A stretch of 16,275 nt of DNA, from assembly GCA_019419625.1 (NCBI GenBank), contig DXZO01000041.1:25027-41301 (forward strand). Reading direction: 5' to 3'. The first letter of the stretch is position 1. Every line of letters starts with the position of its first letter. This document shows positions 1 to 7,386 of the stretch, piece after piece. The position numbers and the translations under genes were made by a program. The stretch is from Collinsella sp. GTDB taxonomy: Bacteria > Actinomycetota > Coriobacteriia > Coriobacteriales > Coriobacteriaceae. The notes below the pieces were generated by a model. That model was not told the DNA's origin. It saw only the letters and a program-made list of their open reading frames with translations, and did not search any database.

Positions 1-579
1 TGCCTGGGCAAGCCGTGTGCCGACCCGGCGCTCATTCCGAGCATGCTCAACGAGAACGGTGAGTTCCATAGCAGCCGTACCTTCCGCGAGCACTTTAAGC
101 GCGGCGAGGAGTTGATAGACTTCGACGAGGCCTGCATCGAGATTCGCGCGCAGCATGACCGCTTTGTCGAGATCGTGGGCCGCGAACCCGATTATTTTGA
201 GGCCCATGCCGTCATGAGCAAAAACCTTAACCGCGCGATCTCGACGGTTGCCCAAGAGCTGGGCCTTAAGGAGCAAAAGGCGAGCTTCGACCCCACGGCG
301 GTGGTGCATTGCGGAGATACCGACCTGCGGATGGTGATGCACTCGATGGAGCCGGGCTACGAACCCAAGGACTCGATTATGCAGGCGGTTCGAGAGATGG
401 CGGACGGCGAGACGGTCGTCTTTGTGTGCCATCCGGGCTATCTCGATCGTTTTATCCTCGAGAGCAGCTCGCTTACGACCGATCGTGCCAAGGAAGTTGA
501 TGCACTCATCGACCCCGAGCTTTGCGCTTGGCTTGAGTCTCAACCCAATCTTCGCCTGATCGACTACCGCGACCTGTAA
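1..579 (+). CDS. ChbG/HpnK family carbohydrate deacetylase, 3' part (5' end outside window)
   Basis: The frame is open from base 1 (CLGKPCADPALIPSML...) to a TAA at 577-579, so the true start lies upstream; an internal Met at 43 is not a good start because conserved-looking sequence precedes it. The family (YdjC/ChbG/HpnK) comprises metal-dependent enzymes on a TIM-barrel-like fold that remove acetyl groups from N-acetylated sugars such as chitooligosaccharides or hopanoid precursors. Visible signatures are PDYFEAHAVMS, which matches the histidine-bearing region of the family, and CHPGYLD, the characteristic C-terminal HPGY motif. The N-terminal metal-binding Asp-Asp segment would be in the missing part. 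The substrate cannot be told from the sequence. A hairpin repeat and a strong terminator follow the stop, so this is the end of a transcript. Family call fairly sure, exact substrate unknown. Confidence 0.8.
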   Translation, partial: CLGKPCADPALIPSMLNENGEFHSSRTFREHFKRGEELIDFDEACIEIRAQHDRFVEIVGREPDYFEAHAVMSKNLNRAISTVAQELGLKEQKASFDPTAVVHCGDTDLRMVMHSMEPGYEPKDSIMQAVREMADGETVVFVCHPGYLDRFILESSSLTTDRAKEVDALIDPELCAWLESQPNLRLIDYRDL

Positions 580-588
580 GGATCCAAG

Positions 589-621
589 CCACCGCAAAGG
601 GGACAGGCACCTTTATGGTGG
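589..621 (+). repeat. 33-nt GGGACAGG hairpin repeat, copy 1 (REP-like)
   Basis: Imperfect inverted repeat starting 9 nt after the deacetylase stop. The arms CCACCGCAAAGG and CCTTTATGGTGG pair with two mismatches around a loop GGACAGGCA. The same length and layout occurs at 14646-14678 on the other strand, sharing the GGGACAGG core. It is separate from the terminator that follows at 626. Similar GGGGACAGG-type intergenic hairpins in other bacteria are often REP elements mobilised by Y1 (RAYT) transposases; that link is inference here because no such transposase is in the window. Confidence 0.55.
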
Positions 622-625
622 TTCT

Positions 626-660
626 GGCGCCGCTGCCATTATGGCAGCGGCGCCTTTTTT
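626..660 (+). terminator. Rho-independent terminator after the deacetylase gene
   Basis: Perfect 12-bp GC-rich stem (GGCGCCGCTGCC at 626-637 with its complement at 643-654), loop ATTAT, followed by six T residues at 655-660. It lies 47 nt past the stop codon on the coding strand and upstream of the DUF2130 gene, so it should separate the two transcripts. Confidence 0.9.
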
Positions 661-718
661 GTCCGTGCGGCGCGGTAGAGTGTAGGCGGTTGAAATTTGC
701 GTCCATCGAGGAGCTGCC

Positions 719-2410
719 ATGAACGAGATCAAGTGCCCGCATTGCGGTGAAGTTTTTAAGGTCGATGCGTCCGGTTATGCGGATATCGTCAAGCAGGTGC
801 GCGACGCCGAGTTCTCGCGCGACTTGGACGAGCGCGTGAAGGCTGTTCAGCGCGAGGGCGAGCAGGCGCTGGAGCTTGAGCGCTCGCGCTCGACGGCTGC
901 TTTGCAAAAGGCGGAGTCTCAGCGCGACGCTCAGCTTGCCGAGCTGCACGCCAAACTCGAGGGCGCTGCCGCGGAGCGCGAGAGCGCAAGCCAGCGCGCG
1001 GCGGTTGAGGCCCGTGCCGACGCTCAAAAGGAGAACGCCGAGCTCCAGCGCGAAATCGACAACTTGCGTGCGCAGCTGGGGCGCAAGGACGACGAAGCCA
1101 AGCTTGCCGAGTCGGCGGCGCGCAATGCTGCTCAAAACGATGTAGCTGCACGAGATGCCCAGATTGCCGAGTTGCAGGCCAAGCTTGCCGCGGCGGACAA
1201 GGCCCAGGAGATGGCGCTTGCCGCTGCCGCGGCCGAGTCTCAGCGTGAGCTCGATGCCGCTCGCAGCGAGGCCGAACGCACACTCACAGACTACCGCGCG
1301 AAGGTGCAGGAGAAGCTTTCCGCCGCAAAGGCTCAGTCTGAGCAGGAGGCCGAGGGCCTGCGCGCCCAGCTGCGCGAGCAGGAACTGATGGCAAAAATGA
1401 ACCTATCGGAGGCGGTCGCCGCGGCGGAGCGAGAGCGCGATGAGGCCCGCGCAAAGCTCACGAGCGAGCTGGCGGTGCGCGATTCGCGCGAGGAACAGGC
1501 CAGAGCAGCACACGAGCTCGAGCTTGCGCAGGCCAAGCGCGCGAGCGATGACCTGATTCGTTACAAGGATGAAGAGATCGAGCGCCTTAAGGACATGAAG
1601 GTTCGCCTGTCTACCAAGATGGTGGGCGAGTCGCTCGAGCAGCATTGCGAGACCGAGTTTAACCGTCTGCGCATGACGGCGTTTCCCAATGCGTATTTCG
1701 AGAAGGATAACGATGCGTCCGAGGGTACCAAGGGCGACTTTATCTTCCGCGAGTGCGACGCGAGCGGCAACGAGGTCATCTCAATTATGTTCGAGATGAA
1801 AAACGAGAACGACGAGACTGCGACCAAACACAAAAACGAGGACTTCTTTAAGAAACTCGATCACGATCGTCGCCAGAAAGGCTGCGAGTATGCGGTGCTC
1901 TGCACCCTGCTGGAGCCTGAGAGTGAGCTCTATAACGCGGGCATCGTCGACGTGAGTTACCGCTATGAGAAGATGTACGTGATCCGCCCGCAGTTCTTCA
2001 TTCCCATGATTACGCTGCTGCGCAACGCCGCCATGGGTTCGCTGCTCTATAAACAGGAGCTAGCGGAGTACAAACAGCAGAATATCGATGTCACGAACTT
2101 CGAAGCCAAGATGGAAAAGTTCAAGAATGATTTCGGTCGTAACTACGAGATCGCGAGCCGCAAGTTCCAGACGGCGATCGATGAGATTGACAAGACGATT
2201 AGCCATCTGCAAAAAACCAAGGAGGCGTTGCTGTCCTCCGAGAACAATCTGCGCCTGGCCAACAAGAAAGCCGACGATCTTACCATTCGCAAGCTCACGT
2301 GGGGCAACAAGACCATGAAGGCCGCCTTTGACGAGGCGCGCGGGGCTGCGCTAGAGACAAACGATGAGCCCGCCGAGGCGGATTCGTATGAGGTCGAGGA
2401 TGCCGAGTAG
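719..2410 (+). CDS. DUF2130 coiled-coil protein with PD-(D/E)xK nuclease-like C-terminal domain
   Basis: 563 residues; ATG at 719 preceded by GAGGAG with a 5-nt gap. The N-terminus MNEIKCPHCGEVFKVDASGYADIV has the CPHC half zinc ribbon (C6, C9) and the segment typical of DUF2130 proteins; no second CxxC follows. Residues about 25-300 are a long Ala/Glu/Arg-rich coiled coil, in which RDAQLAELHAKL (69-80) recurs as RDAQIAELQAKL (145-156). The C-terminal part (about 300-480) starts with a conserved stretch IERLKDMKVRLSTKMVGES and holds KGDFIF (D340) and FEMKNE (E359-x-K361), which fits a PD-(D/E)xK restriction-endonuclease fold, then HDRRQKGCEYAVLCTLLEPES. A further helical region follows (to about 530). 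Family function is not established; DNA cleavage or a structural role is inference. It has its own transcript between two terminators. Confidence 0.88.
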   Translation: MNEIKCPHCGEVFKVDASGYADIVKQVRDAEFSRDLDERVKAVQREGEQALELERSRSTAALQKAESQRDAQLAELHAKLEGAAAERESASQRAAVEARADAQKENAELQREIDNLRAQLGRKDDEAKLAESAARNAAQNDVAARDAQIAELQAKLAAADKAQEMALAAAAAESQRELDAARSEAERTLTDYRAKVQEKLSAAKAQSEQEAEGLRAQLREQELMAKMNLSEAVAAAERERDEARAKLTSELAVRDSREEQARAAHELELAQAKRASDDLIRYKDEEIERLKDMKVRLSTKMVGESLEQHCETEFNRLRMTAFPNAYFEKDNDASEGTKGDFIFRECDASGNEVISIMFEMKNENDETATKHKNEDFFKKLDHDRRQKGCEYAVLCTLLEPESELYNAGIVDVSYRYEKMYVIRPQFFIPMITLLRNAAMGSLLYKQELAEYKQQNIDVTNFEAKMEKFKNDFGRNYEIASRKFQTAIDEIDKTISHLQKTKEALLSSENNLRLANKKADDLTIRKLTWGNKTMKAAFDEARGAALETNDEPAEADSYEVEDAE

Positions 2411-2430
2411 AGGATAGCGTATCGCGCAAA

Positions 2431-2468
2431 AAGCGGGGCCGCTGGCGATGTTGCCAGCGGCCCCGCTT
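2431..2468. terminator. Bidirectional Rho-independent terminator between convergent genes
   Basis: A 16-bp perfect stem (AAGCGGGGCCGCTGGC at 2431-2446, complement at 2453-2468) with loop GATGTT. On the plus strand it is followed by the short T-rich CGTTTCG; on the minus strand the run CAAAAA at 2427-2432 gives a T-tract. It lies 20 nt after the DUF2130 stop and 22 nt after the helicase stop, serving both. Confidence 0.88.
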
Positions 2469-2490
2469 CGTTTCGTCCCATTGCGCCCGG

Positions 2491-5172
2491 CTAGTCTTCG
2501 AGCAGGTCCTCGATAAAGCCGACACGGTAGATCTTGAAGATGACCTCGCCGCCGTCCTGCGTGGCGTCCAGATCGACATCGCCCATGATGCCAAAGTCGT
2601 GGTCGCCATCCTCGTCGGCAAAGATCTGGTGCACGTGCCATACGTGCGTGGTCTTCTCGTCGGACTCGTCGATGGAAAACATCGCGGCGCTGCGGGCATC
2701 TCCGTCGGTGAGGATCTCCTCATGCTGCTCGTGGTAAGCGTCGAGCGCTTTTTGCCAGCGGATCTCGCTCATGCCCCAGTCGTCGTCGAGCTCGCCCAGG
2801 TCGCGAACGTGCCCGCGGGCGGCAAGGGTCACGCGGCGGAAGAGCGCGTTGCGCACCAGCAGCGTGCAGCCGCGGCGGTCCGCCACGACCTCGTCGATGC
2901 CCCGCGGCGGCGCAGCATCGAGGGCTGCCGGGTTGCCGGCGTTCTCCCACTCGTCCACCAGGCTCGAGTCCACCGAGCGCACCACAAAGCCCAGCCACGA
3001 GATAATGTCGCGCAGGCGCTCGTCGCGCTTCTCGATGGGCACGGTGCGGTCGAGTGAACGGTAAGCCTCTGCCAGGTAGCGCAGCAAAATGCCCTCGGAG
3101 CGGGCGATGCCGAGCTTTTGAATGTAGCCCTTAAAATCGCTCGCGCTTTCCAGCATATCGCGCAGAACGCTCTTGGGAGAGAGCTGATAGTCGTTTGCCC
3201 AGGGCACTTCCTGGCAGTACTTGTCGAAGGCGGCATCGAGCAAGTCCTCGAGCGGTTTTTCGTAGGTGACATCCTGGATGCGCTCCAGGCGTTCCTCATA
3301 TTCGACGCCGTCAGCCTTCATTTCGGCCATCGCGCGGTCCCGCGCTGCGCGCTCCTGAGCGCGCAGCACCTGCTTGGGATCCTCGAGCGTTGCCTCGACC
3401 ATCGAGATGAGGTCCATGGTATAGGTCTCGCTCTCGGGATCGAGCAACTCCAGCGCGGCAAGCAAAAACGGCGAGAGCGGCTGGTCGAGCGCGAAGTCCT
3501 CGGGCAGATCGACCGTCAGCGCATAGTCAATATCTGGTGCGGTGTCAGTCGGGGCATCGGGTGCGGGTGGCACCTCGGTGCGAACGACGACGCCGGAATC
3601 GATGAGCGTGGCGAAGATTTCGTCGGCGCGAACCTCGAGCTTGGCTTTTTCTTCGGGGGTCTGCAGGCTTGTCTCGATGAGGTCGTGCACGCGGGCGCGA
3701 GCGTCACCGCCCTGCTCGACCACGCTAATCACCATGGAGTGTGTGATGCGAAGGCGCGGCTTGAGCGTTTCGGGCTGCGTCTCGATCAGGCGCTCAAAGG
3801 TCTGCTTGTTCCAGGTGACAAAGCCCTCGGGGGCCTTCTTCTTTTTAATCTTGCGGAGTTTTTTGGGGTCGTCGCCCGCCTTGGCCATGAGCTTGGCGTT
3901 CTCGATCTCGTGCTCGGGTGCCTCGGCAATCACCATGCCCTCGGTATCGAAGCCCGAGCGGCCGGCGCGACCGGCAATCTGATGGAACTCGCGGGCGCGC
4001 AGGCGACGCATCTTGTAGCCGTCGAACTTTGTGAGCGCGGTGAGGACCACGGTGTGGATGGGCACGTTGATGCCGACGCCGAGTGTGTCGGTGCCGCAAA
4101 TGACGGGCAGTAGGCCCTGCTGCGCCAGGCGCTCGACCAGCAGACGATAGCGCGGCAGCATACCGGCGTGGTGCACGCCGACGCCGCAGCCGAGCAAACG
4201 CTTGAGGATCTTGCCGAAGGCCGTCGAGAAGCTCGTTCCCTTTGCCGCTTCTTTGATGGCTTCGCGCTGCTCCTTGCTGGCGATGCCAAAATTGGCGAGC
4301 GACTGTGCCGTCGCAAGGGCGGCATCCTGGCTAAAGTGCACGATGTAGAGCGGGGCCTCGCCGCGGCGCATCGCGAGCTCGACGGTGCCCTCGAGGGAGG
4401 TCGTCACATAGTCGTAGCTCAGCGGCACAGGGCGTGGGGCATCGACGACCAAGTCGCAGGTAGCGCCGGTGTGTTCCTCGAGCGAGGCGGCAATCGCGGT
4501 GACATCGCCGAGCGTGGCGCTCATGAGCATAAACTGCGTATGGGGCAGAGTGAGCAGCGGCACCTGCCAGGCCCAACCGCGATCAGGGTCGGCAAAGTAG
4601 TGGAACTCGTCCATGGCGACGCAGCCAACATCGGCATCTTCGCCCTCGCGCAGTGCGTCGTTGGCAAGGATCTCTGCCGTGCAGCAGATGACGGGCGCCT
4701 TGGTGTTGATATGCGTGTCGCCGGTGATCATACCGACGTTATCGCGGCCGAGCACCTGCACCAAGTCGAAAAACTTCTCGCTGACCAGAGCCTTGATAGG
4801 AGCCGTGTAGTAGCAGCGCTTGCCCTGCGCCATGCCCATAAAGAGCATACCTAGCGCGACAAGCGACTTGCCCGAGCCGGTCGGCGTGCCCAGAATGACG
4901 TGATCGCCGGCGGCTAGATCTATGAGGGCCTCTTCTTGGTGGTCCCACAGCTCAATACCGCGATTGCTCGTCCATTCAAAGAAGCGCTCGAAGGCCTGGT
5001 CGGGCGTGAGCCACGGTTCGGGCTCGCTGCCGTCCTCGGGCTCCCACCAGGTGGGGGAGAGCGCACCGAGTGAGCCGAATTCGGCTTCGGTTCCCGTGCC
5101 GCCCGAGAATGAGCTGGCGGCGCCGGCGCCAGAGACGGTGCTGGCGGCGGTATCTATCGTGGTCTGTGCCAT
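2491..5172 (-). CDS. Ski2-like DEAD/DEAH box helicase with C-terminal DUF3516-type region
   Basis: 893 residues; ATG at 5172 with a weak GAGAGAAAG about 9 nt upstream. After a low-complexity Gly/Ser/Ala N-terminus (1-40) come the SF2 helicase motifs: Walker A GTPTGSGKS (95-103), motif Ia TAPIKALVSEKF (from 123), motif II DEFH (188-191), motif III SAT (218-220), HHAGMLP (from 334), GTDTLGVGINVP (from 360) and motif VI HQIAGRAGRSG (397-407). The GRAGR form with HHAGMLP is typical of Ski2/Mtr4-like helicases, most of which act on RNA. The remaining 450 or so residues match in layout the actinobacterial proteins that carry DUF3516; their function is unknown to me. The gene is monocistronic: a terminator lies behind it and 312 non-coding bases ahead. 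A role in RNA turnover or translation-coupled surveillance is inference. Confidence 0.88.
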   Translation of the reverse strand: MAQTTIDTAASTVSGAGAASSFSGGTGTEAEFGSLGALSPTWWEPEDGSEPEPWLTPDQAFERFFEWTSNRGIELWDHQEEALIDLAAGDHVILGTPTGSGKSLVALGMLFMGMAQGKRCYYTAPIKALVSEKFFDLVQVLGRDNVGMITGDTHINTKAPVICCTAEILANDALREGEDADVGCVAMDEFHYFADPDRGWAWQVPLLTLPHTQFMLMSATLGDVTAIAASLEEHTGATCDLVVDAPRPVPLSYDYVTTSLEGTVELAMRRGEAPLYIVHFSQDAALATAQSLANFGIASKEQREAIKEAAKGTSFSTAFGKILKRLLGCGVGVHHAGMLPRYRLLVERLAQQGLLPVICGTDTLGVGINVPIHTVVLTALTKFDGYKMRRLRAREFHQIAGRAGRSGFDTEGMVIAEAPEHEIENAKLMAKAGDDPKKLRKIKKKKAPEGFVTWNKQTFERLIETQPETLKPRLRITHSMVISVVEQGGDARARVHDLIETSLQTPEEKAKLEVRADEIFATLIDSGVVVRTEVPPAPDAPTDTAPDIDYALTVDLPEDFALDQPLSPFLLAALELLDPESETYTMDLISMVEATLEDPKQVLRAQERAARDRAMAEMKADGVEYEERLERIQDVTYEKPLEDLLDAAFDKYCQEVPWANDYQLSPKSVLRDMLESASDFKGYIQKLGIARSEGILLRYLAEAYRSLDRTVPIEKRDERLRDIISWLGFVVRSVDSSLVDEWENAGNPAALDAAPPRGIDEVVADRRGCTLLVRNALFRRVTLAARGHVRDLGELDDDWGMSEIRWQKALDAYHEQHEEILTDGDARSAAMFSIDESDEKTTHVWHVHQIFADEDGDHDFGIMGDVDLDATQDGGEVIFKIYRVGFIEDLLED

Positions 5173-5200
5173 GTGGGGGTACTTTCTCTCGCCGTTTGTC

Positions 5201-5217
5201 CGCCATCCATTATGGCG
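5201..5217 (-). promoter_or_regulatory. Possible -10 region and small dyad upstream of the DUF3516 helicase
   Basis: On the minus strand CATAAT (5214-5209) lies about 37 nt before the helicase ATG, inside a small dyad CGCCAT-CCATT-ATGGCG (5201-5217 on the plus strand). No convincing -35 hexamer stands 16-18 nt upstream, so the call is tentative. The bases between here and the inverted-repeat element at 5297 show nothing else I can name. Confidence 0.25.
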
Positions 5218-5296
5218 TAGCGGCGGTGCGGGGCGCCAGCGCGAAAGAAAATGCAGGAAATGGGCGTTCTGCTCAGCCGTTTGGTGCAGTTGTCAG

Positions 5297-5419
5297 CTAA
5301 GTGAGTAGACTTTTTGCAATATCGCGAGCACATGACTTTTGCGCAAGGGCTCTACCTGCGGTTTTATTTCTTCCTATGCGGGTTGTGCTTGGCTATTGCA
5401 AAAAAGTCTACTCACTTAG
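5297..5419. repeat. 123-bp MITE-like element with 25/26-bp terminal inverted repeats
   Basis: The left arm at 5297-5321 (CTAAGTGAGTAGAC, five T, GCAATA) is the reverse complement of the right arm at 5394-5419 except for one extra A/T in the run. The 72-bp interior is also partly self-complementary (GAGCACA near the left arm against TGTGCTT near the right arm), so the whole element could fold into a long imperfect hairpin. It is AT-richer than the flanking genes and has no convincing ORF. It lies 65 nt after the trmB stop and 124 nt before the helicase start, so it may act as a transcription end for trmB. Target-site duplications are not evident. It could instead be a structured regulatory RNA or a double operator. 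Confidence 0.6.
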
Positions 5420-5484
5420 GTTTGAGGGTCGTTCATCGGTGCCTATTTGTGCTTGCTCGCTGGCGTAGCGACCGCCAAAAGCCC

Positions 5485-6324
5485 CTATGACTCCTGCGGA
5501 AGGCGCTTTTTGCCTTTGCGGGCGCGGTTCCTAAAGTTCTCGACGGCCTCTTCCATGCCCAGAGGTACATAGGTGAGCTCATCGAGGTTATTGGGTAGGT
5601 AGCAGGCAAGACTTTGTTCCTGCACGCGGCCCGCCGCGAGCTGTTCGTCGGTTGGCAGCGCACCGGGCGTGGCGCAAATGCCATAGACGACGGCACCCAT
5701 CTCGCGCGTGCGGCATTCGTATTCGGTCTCGGGGTGCTCGGGATGGTCGCGGCGGACGTCGTCACTTACCCAAAGTGTGTCGTAGCCTGCCGCGGCAAAC
5801 TGCCCCAAAGCGTAGTCGCGCAATGGCTTGCTGTCAGTGCGCAGTGTGACGGCGGCGCCGGCTGAAAAGAGCGGGCGGTAGAGCATCAGATGGTCGACAT
5901 GGACGAGTCGTTTTTTGGCGTACTTGGCCTTGGGCTGCGGCGTGGGAAAGTTGATGGTTATGGCGTCGAGCTCGCCTGCGGCAAACAGTTGCGGCAGCGA
6001 TGCGGCGCCTCGGGGCAGGACAAGTGCGTTGGTCAGTTCCTGCTCGCATATTTTCTGCGCGGCATAGGCAATGCAGATGGGCTCCTGGTCCATGCCGATA
6101 AAGAGCGTGTTTGGCTCGTGGGCCGCGCGCTCTACAAGGTACGTTCCCTTGCCACAGCCAAGATCCAGGTGAAGGTGTTCGAAGGGCTTGCTGCCAACTG
6201 GCGCGCAAGCCTCGCGCCAATCTCCGGCATAGGCCTCGGGGTTCGTCTCAATCGCATCGGCGTAGCGCTCCAGGCGCTCCTCGAGCACAAAGTTCTTAGG
6301 CGTGCGAACGTGGACGGCTCCCAT
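5485..6324 (-). CDS. trmB: tRNA (guanine-N7-)-methyltransferase TrmB, divergent
   Basis: 279 residues; ATG at 6324 with AAGGAG 4 nt upstream. TrmB transfers a methyl group from S-adenosylmethionine to N7 of G46 in the tRNA variable loop. Visible: SAM-binding LDLGCGKGTYL (53-63), acidic GMDQ (77-80), NFPTPQPKAKYAKKRLV (125-141) at the place of the family signature FPDPWxKxRHxKRR, LRTD (161-164) and TEYECR (200-205) matching the C-terminal TxYE motif. The signature is altered: T128 stands where Asp is usual, Q130 for Trp, Y135 for His. The protein is longer than the usual 210-240 residues, with a C-terminal tail ending in a basic KGKKR stretch. A Trm9-like methyltransferase gene lies upstream on the same strand with a 118-nt gap. 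Family placement is good; activity on G46 is less sure. Confidence 0.78.
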   Translation of the reverse strand: MGAVHVRTPKNFVLEERLERYADAIETNPEAYAGDWREACAPVGSKPFEHLHLDLGCGKGTYLVERAAHEPNTLFIGMDQEPICIAYAAQKICEQELTNALVLPRGAASLPQLFAAGELDAITINFPTPQPKAKYAKKRLVHVDHLMLYRPLFSAGAAVTLRTDSKPLRDYALGQFAAAGYDTLWVSDDVRRDHPEHPETEYECRTREMGAVVYGICATPGALPTDEQLAAGRVQEQSLACYLPNNLDELTYVPLGMEEAVENFRNRARKGKKRLPQES

Positions 6325-6346
6325 GAGGCTCCTTGTTTATAAGTAT

Positions 6347-6373
6347 GGAACGCATGACCGCGCGTTCCGTCAA
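6347..6373 (-). promoter_or_regulatory. Candidate trmB promoter with overlapping GGAACGC-N8-GCGTTCC palindrome
   Basis: On the minus strand a TTGACG (6373-6368) lies about 45-50 nt before the trmB ATG. Directly next to it is a perfect 7-bp dyad GGAACGC (6347-6353) / GCGTTCC (6362-6368), separated by 8 nt, just where the promoter spacer would be. No good -10 hexamer sits at 17 nt (TTCCAT is the best), so this may be an operator, a weak promoter or chance. Confidence 0.3.
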
Positions 6374-6380
6374 TGGGTTG

Positions 6381-6404
6381 AAAAAGGGTGGGCATAGCTT
6401 GCCC
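6381..6404 (-). terminator. Weak candidate terminator after the Trm9-like gene
   Basis: On the minus strand, a short stem GGGC/GCCC (6404-6401 with 6393-6390) with a 7-nt loop, then ACCC and five T residues (6385-6381). It is 39 nt past the methyltransferase stop. The stem has only 4 bp, so read-through into trmB is likely. Confidence 0.3.
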
Positions 6405-6442
6405 GAAAGATGCGATGCGGCTCGGCGGCGAGTCGCCGATAC

Positions 6443-7315
6443 CTACAGACGCTTGAGAATCACGTAACGGTTGAGCTCGCCGCTGCGACCGTCGGCATGG
6501 AAACGCTCAAGCTCGCGCACGGGGACATCGCCGCTCTTGTAGAACGTACGGACGCCGCGCACCAGGTCGGTGATCTGCTGATCGTCAAAGTGATGACAAT
6601 AGCGGTAGGCGTGGCGGTCGTTTTGCCAGCCAATGAGGTGGTCGCCGGCTTCAAACTGCGCGGAATCGTAGCCCTCAAACGGCGGGGTGAGCTCGGCGCG
6701 GGCTTCGGCTCGAACGGCCTTGCGCGCCATGCGCTCGTCGTTCATAAACTCCCAAAAGCTGATGGCGATGATGCCGCCCGGGCGCGTCTGGCGTACCAGG
6801 GCGTCGAGCACGCGTACGCGGTACTCGCACGACGGCACGTGGTGCATAAAGCCAAAGCAGACCGAGATATCGGCGAGCGGGGCATCGAAAAGCACATCGG
6901 GCGTCTCGGCGGGGTTGAGCTTCATGAGGGCGTCGAGCGCATCGAGTTCCTGGAAGTGCAGGTTGGGAATGCGCAGGGCGTGGCCGTGGGCGTCTATTGC
7001 CAAATCTTGGCACGAGTCGACACCATAGAACTCAAACGGGCAGCTGGCATCTGCCGAGGGGTTTGCGCCGTCGACGCCCTTGGCGGCAAGTGCCCCGCCG
7101 GCGGCAAAGTTCTCGAATCGCATATTGCCGCAGGCAAGGTCGAAGACGCGGACGGGATGCTCGATCGTGGCCACATCGAGCTGCTCGAGCGCGATGTCCA
7201 TGGTGCGCACCCAGCCGGGCCACGGGGCTTGGCGCGTATCGGAAAAGGAGGCGGAGTGCTCGCGATAGAACGTATTGTTGAGCTGGATGAGCGATGATGC
7301 GAAATCGCGGTTCAC
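6443..7315 (-). CDS. Class I SAM-dependent methyltransferase resembling Trm9/ALKBH8 tRNA U34 methyltransferases
   Basis: I choose the GTG at 7315 (290 residues) because GGAGGGAG (7332-7325) stands 9 nt upstream; the frame is open further up (ATG at 7363, 7450) without a ribosome site, and a promoter-like pair covers that stretch. The N-terminus FYREHSASFSDTRQAPWPGW (16-35) closely matches the Trm9/ALKBH8 opening (YxxxAxxFxxTRxxxWP). Then DLACGN (59-64) for SAM, D100, FGFMHHV (155-160) in the place of Trm9's VxHH, RPGGIIAISFWEF (178-190) matching the W after motif post-I, and HLIGWQND..YRYCHHFDDQQI (226-248), like the Trm9 PW..Y.RYYHLF region. In eukaryotes this enzyme methylates cm5U34 of tRNA to mcm5U34. 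A bacterial Elp3, which makes cm5U34, is encoded about 2 kb away. The substrate is inferred; it could be another small-molecule methyltransferase. Confidence 0.72.
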   Translation of the reverse strand: MNRDFASSLIQLNNTFYREHSASFSDTRQAPWPGWVRTMDIALEQLDVATIEHPVRVFDLACGNMRFENFAAGGALAAKGVDGANPSADASCPFEFYGVDSCQDLAIDAHGHALRIPNLHFQELDALDALMKLNPAETPDVLFDAPLADISVCFGFMHHVPSCEYRVRVLDALVRQTRPGGIIAISFWEFMNDERMARKAVRAEARAELTPPFEGYDSAQFEAGDHLIGWQNDRHAYRYCHHFDDQQITDLVRGVRTFYKSGDVPVRELERFHADGRSGELNRYVILKRL

Positions 7316-7345
7316 GGCGCGGAACTCCCTCCGATGGCGGTGCGG

Positions 7346-7374
7346 AATAAACAGTACGACCATACTACCGTTAA
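7346..7374 (-). promoter_or_regulatory. Candidate sigma-70-type promoter of the Trm9-like gene
   Basis: Minus-strand TTAACG (7374-7369) and TTTATT (7351-7346) are separated by exactly 17 nt and lie about 31 nt before the GTG start, with the GGAGGGAG ribosome site in between. Transcription would begin near 7340, which excludes the upstream in-frame ATGs and supports the GTG start. Confidence 0.4.
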
Positions 7375-7386
7375 CGCCGCAACGGG

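Noticed and set aside
3118..4113. 331-residue plus-strand open frame inside the DUF3516 helicase gene
   Set aside because: It is antisense to the helicase motifs, has no recognisable domain or ribosome site and is explained by GC bias.
5297..5419. CRISPR-like pair of repeats
   Set aside because: There are only two copies and they are inverted, not direct, so this is a palindromic element.
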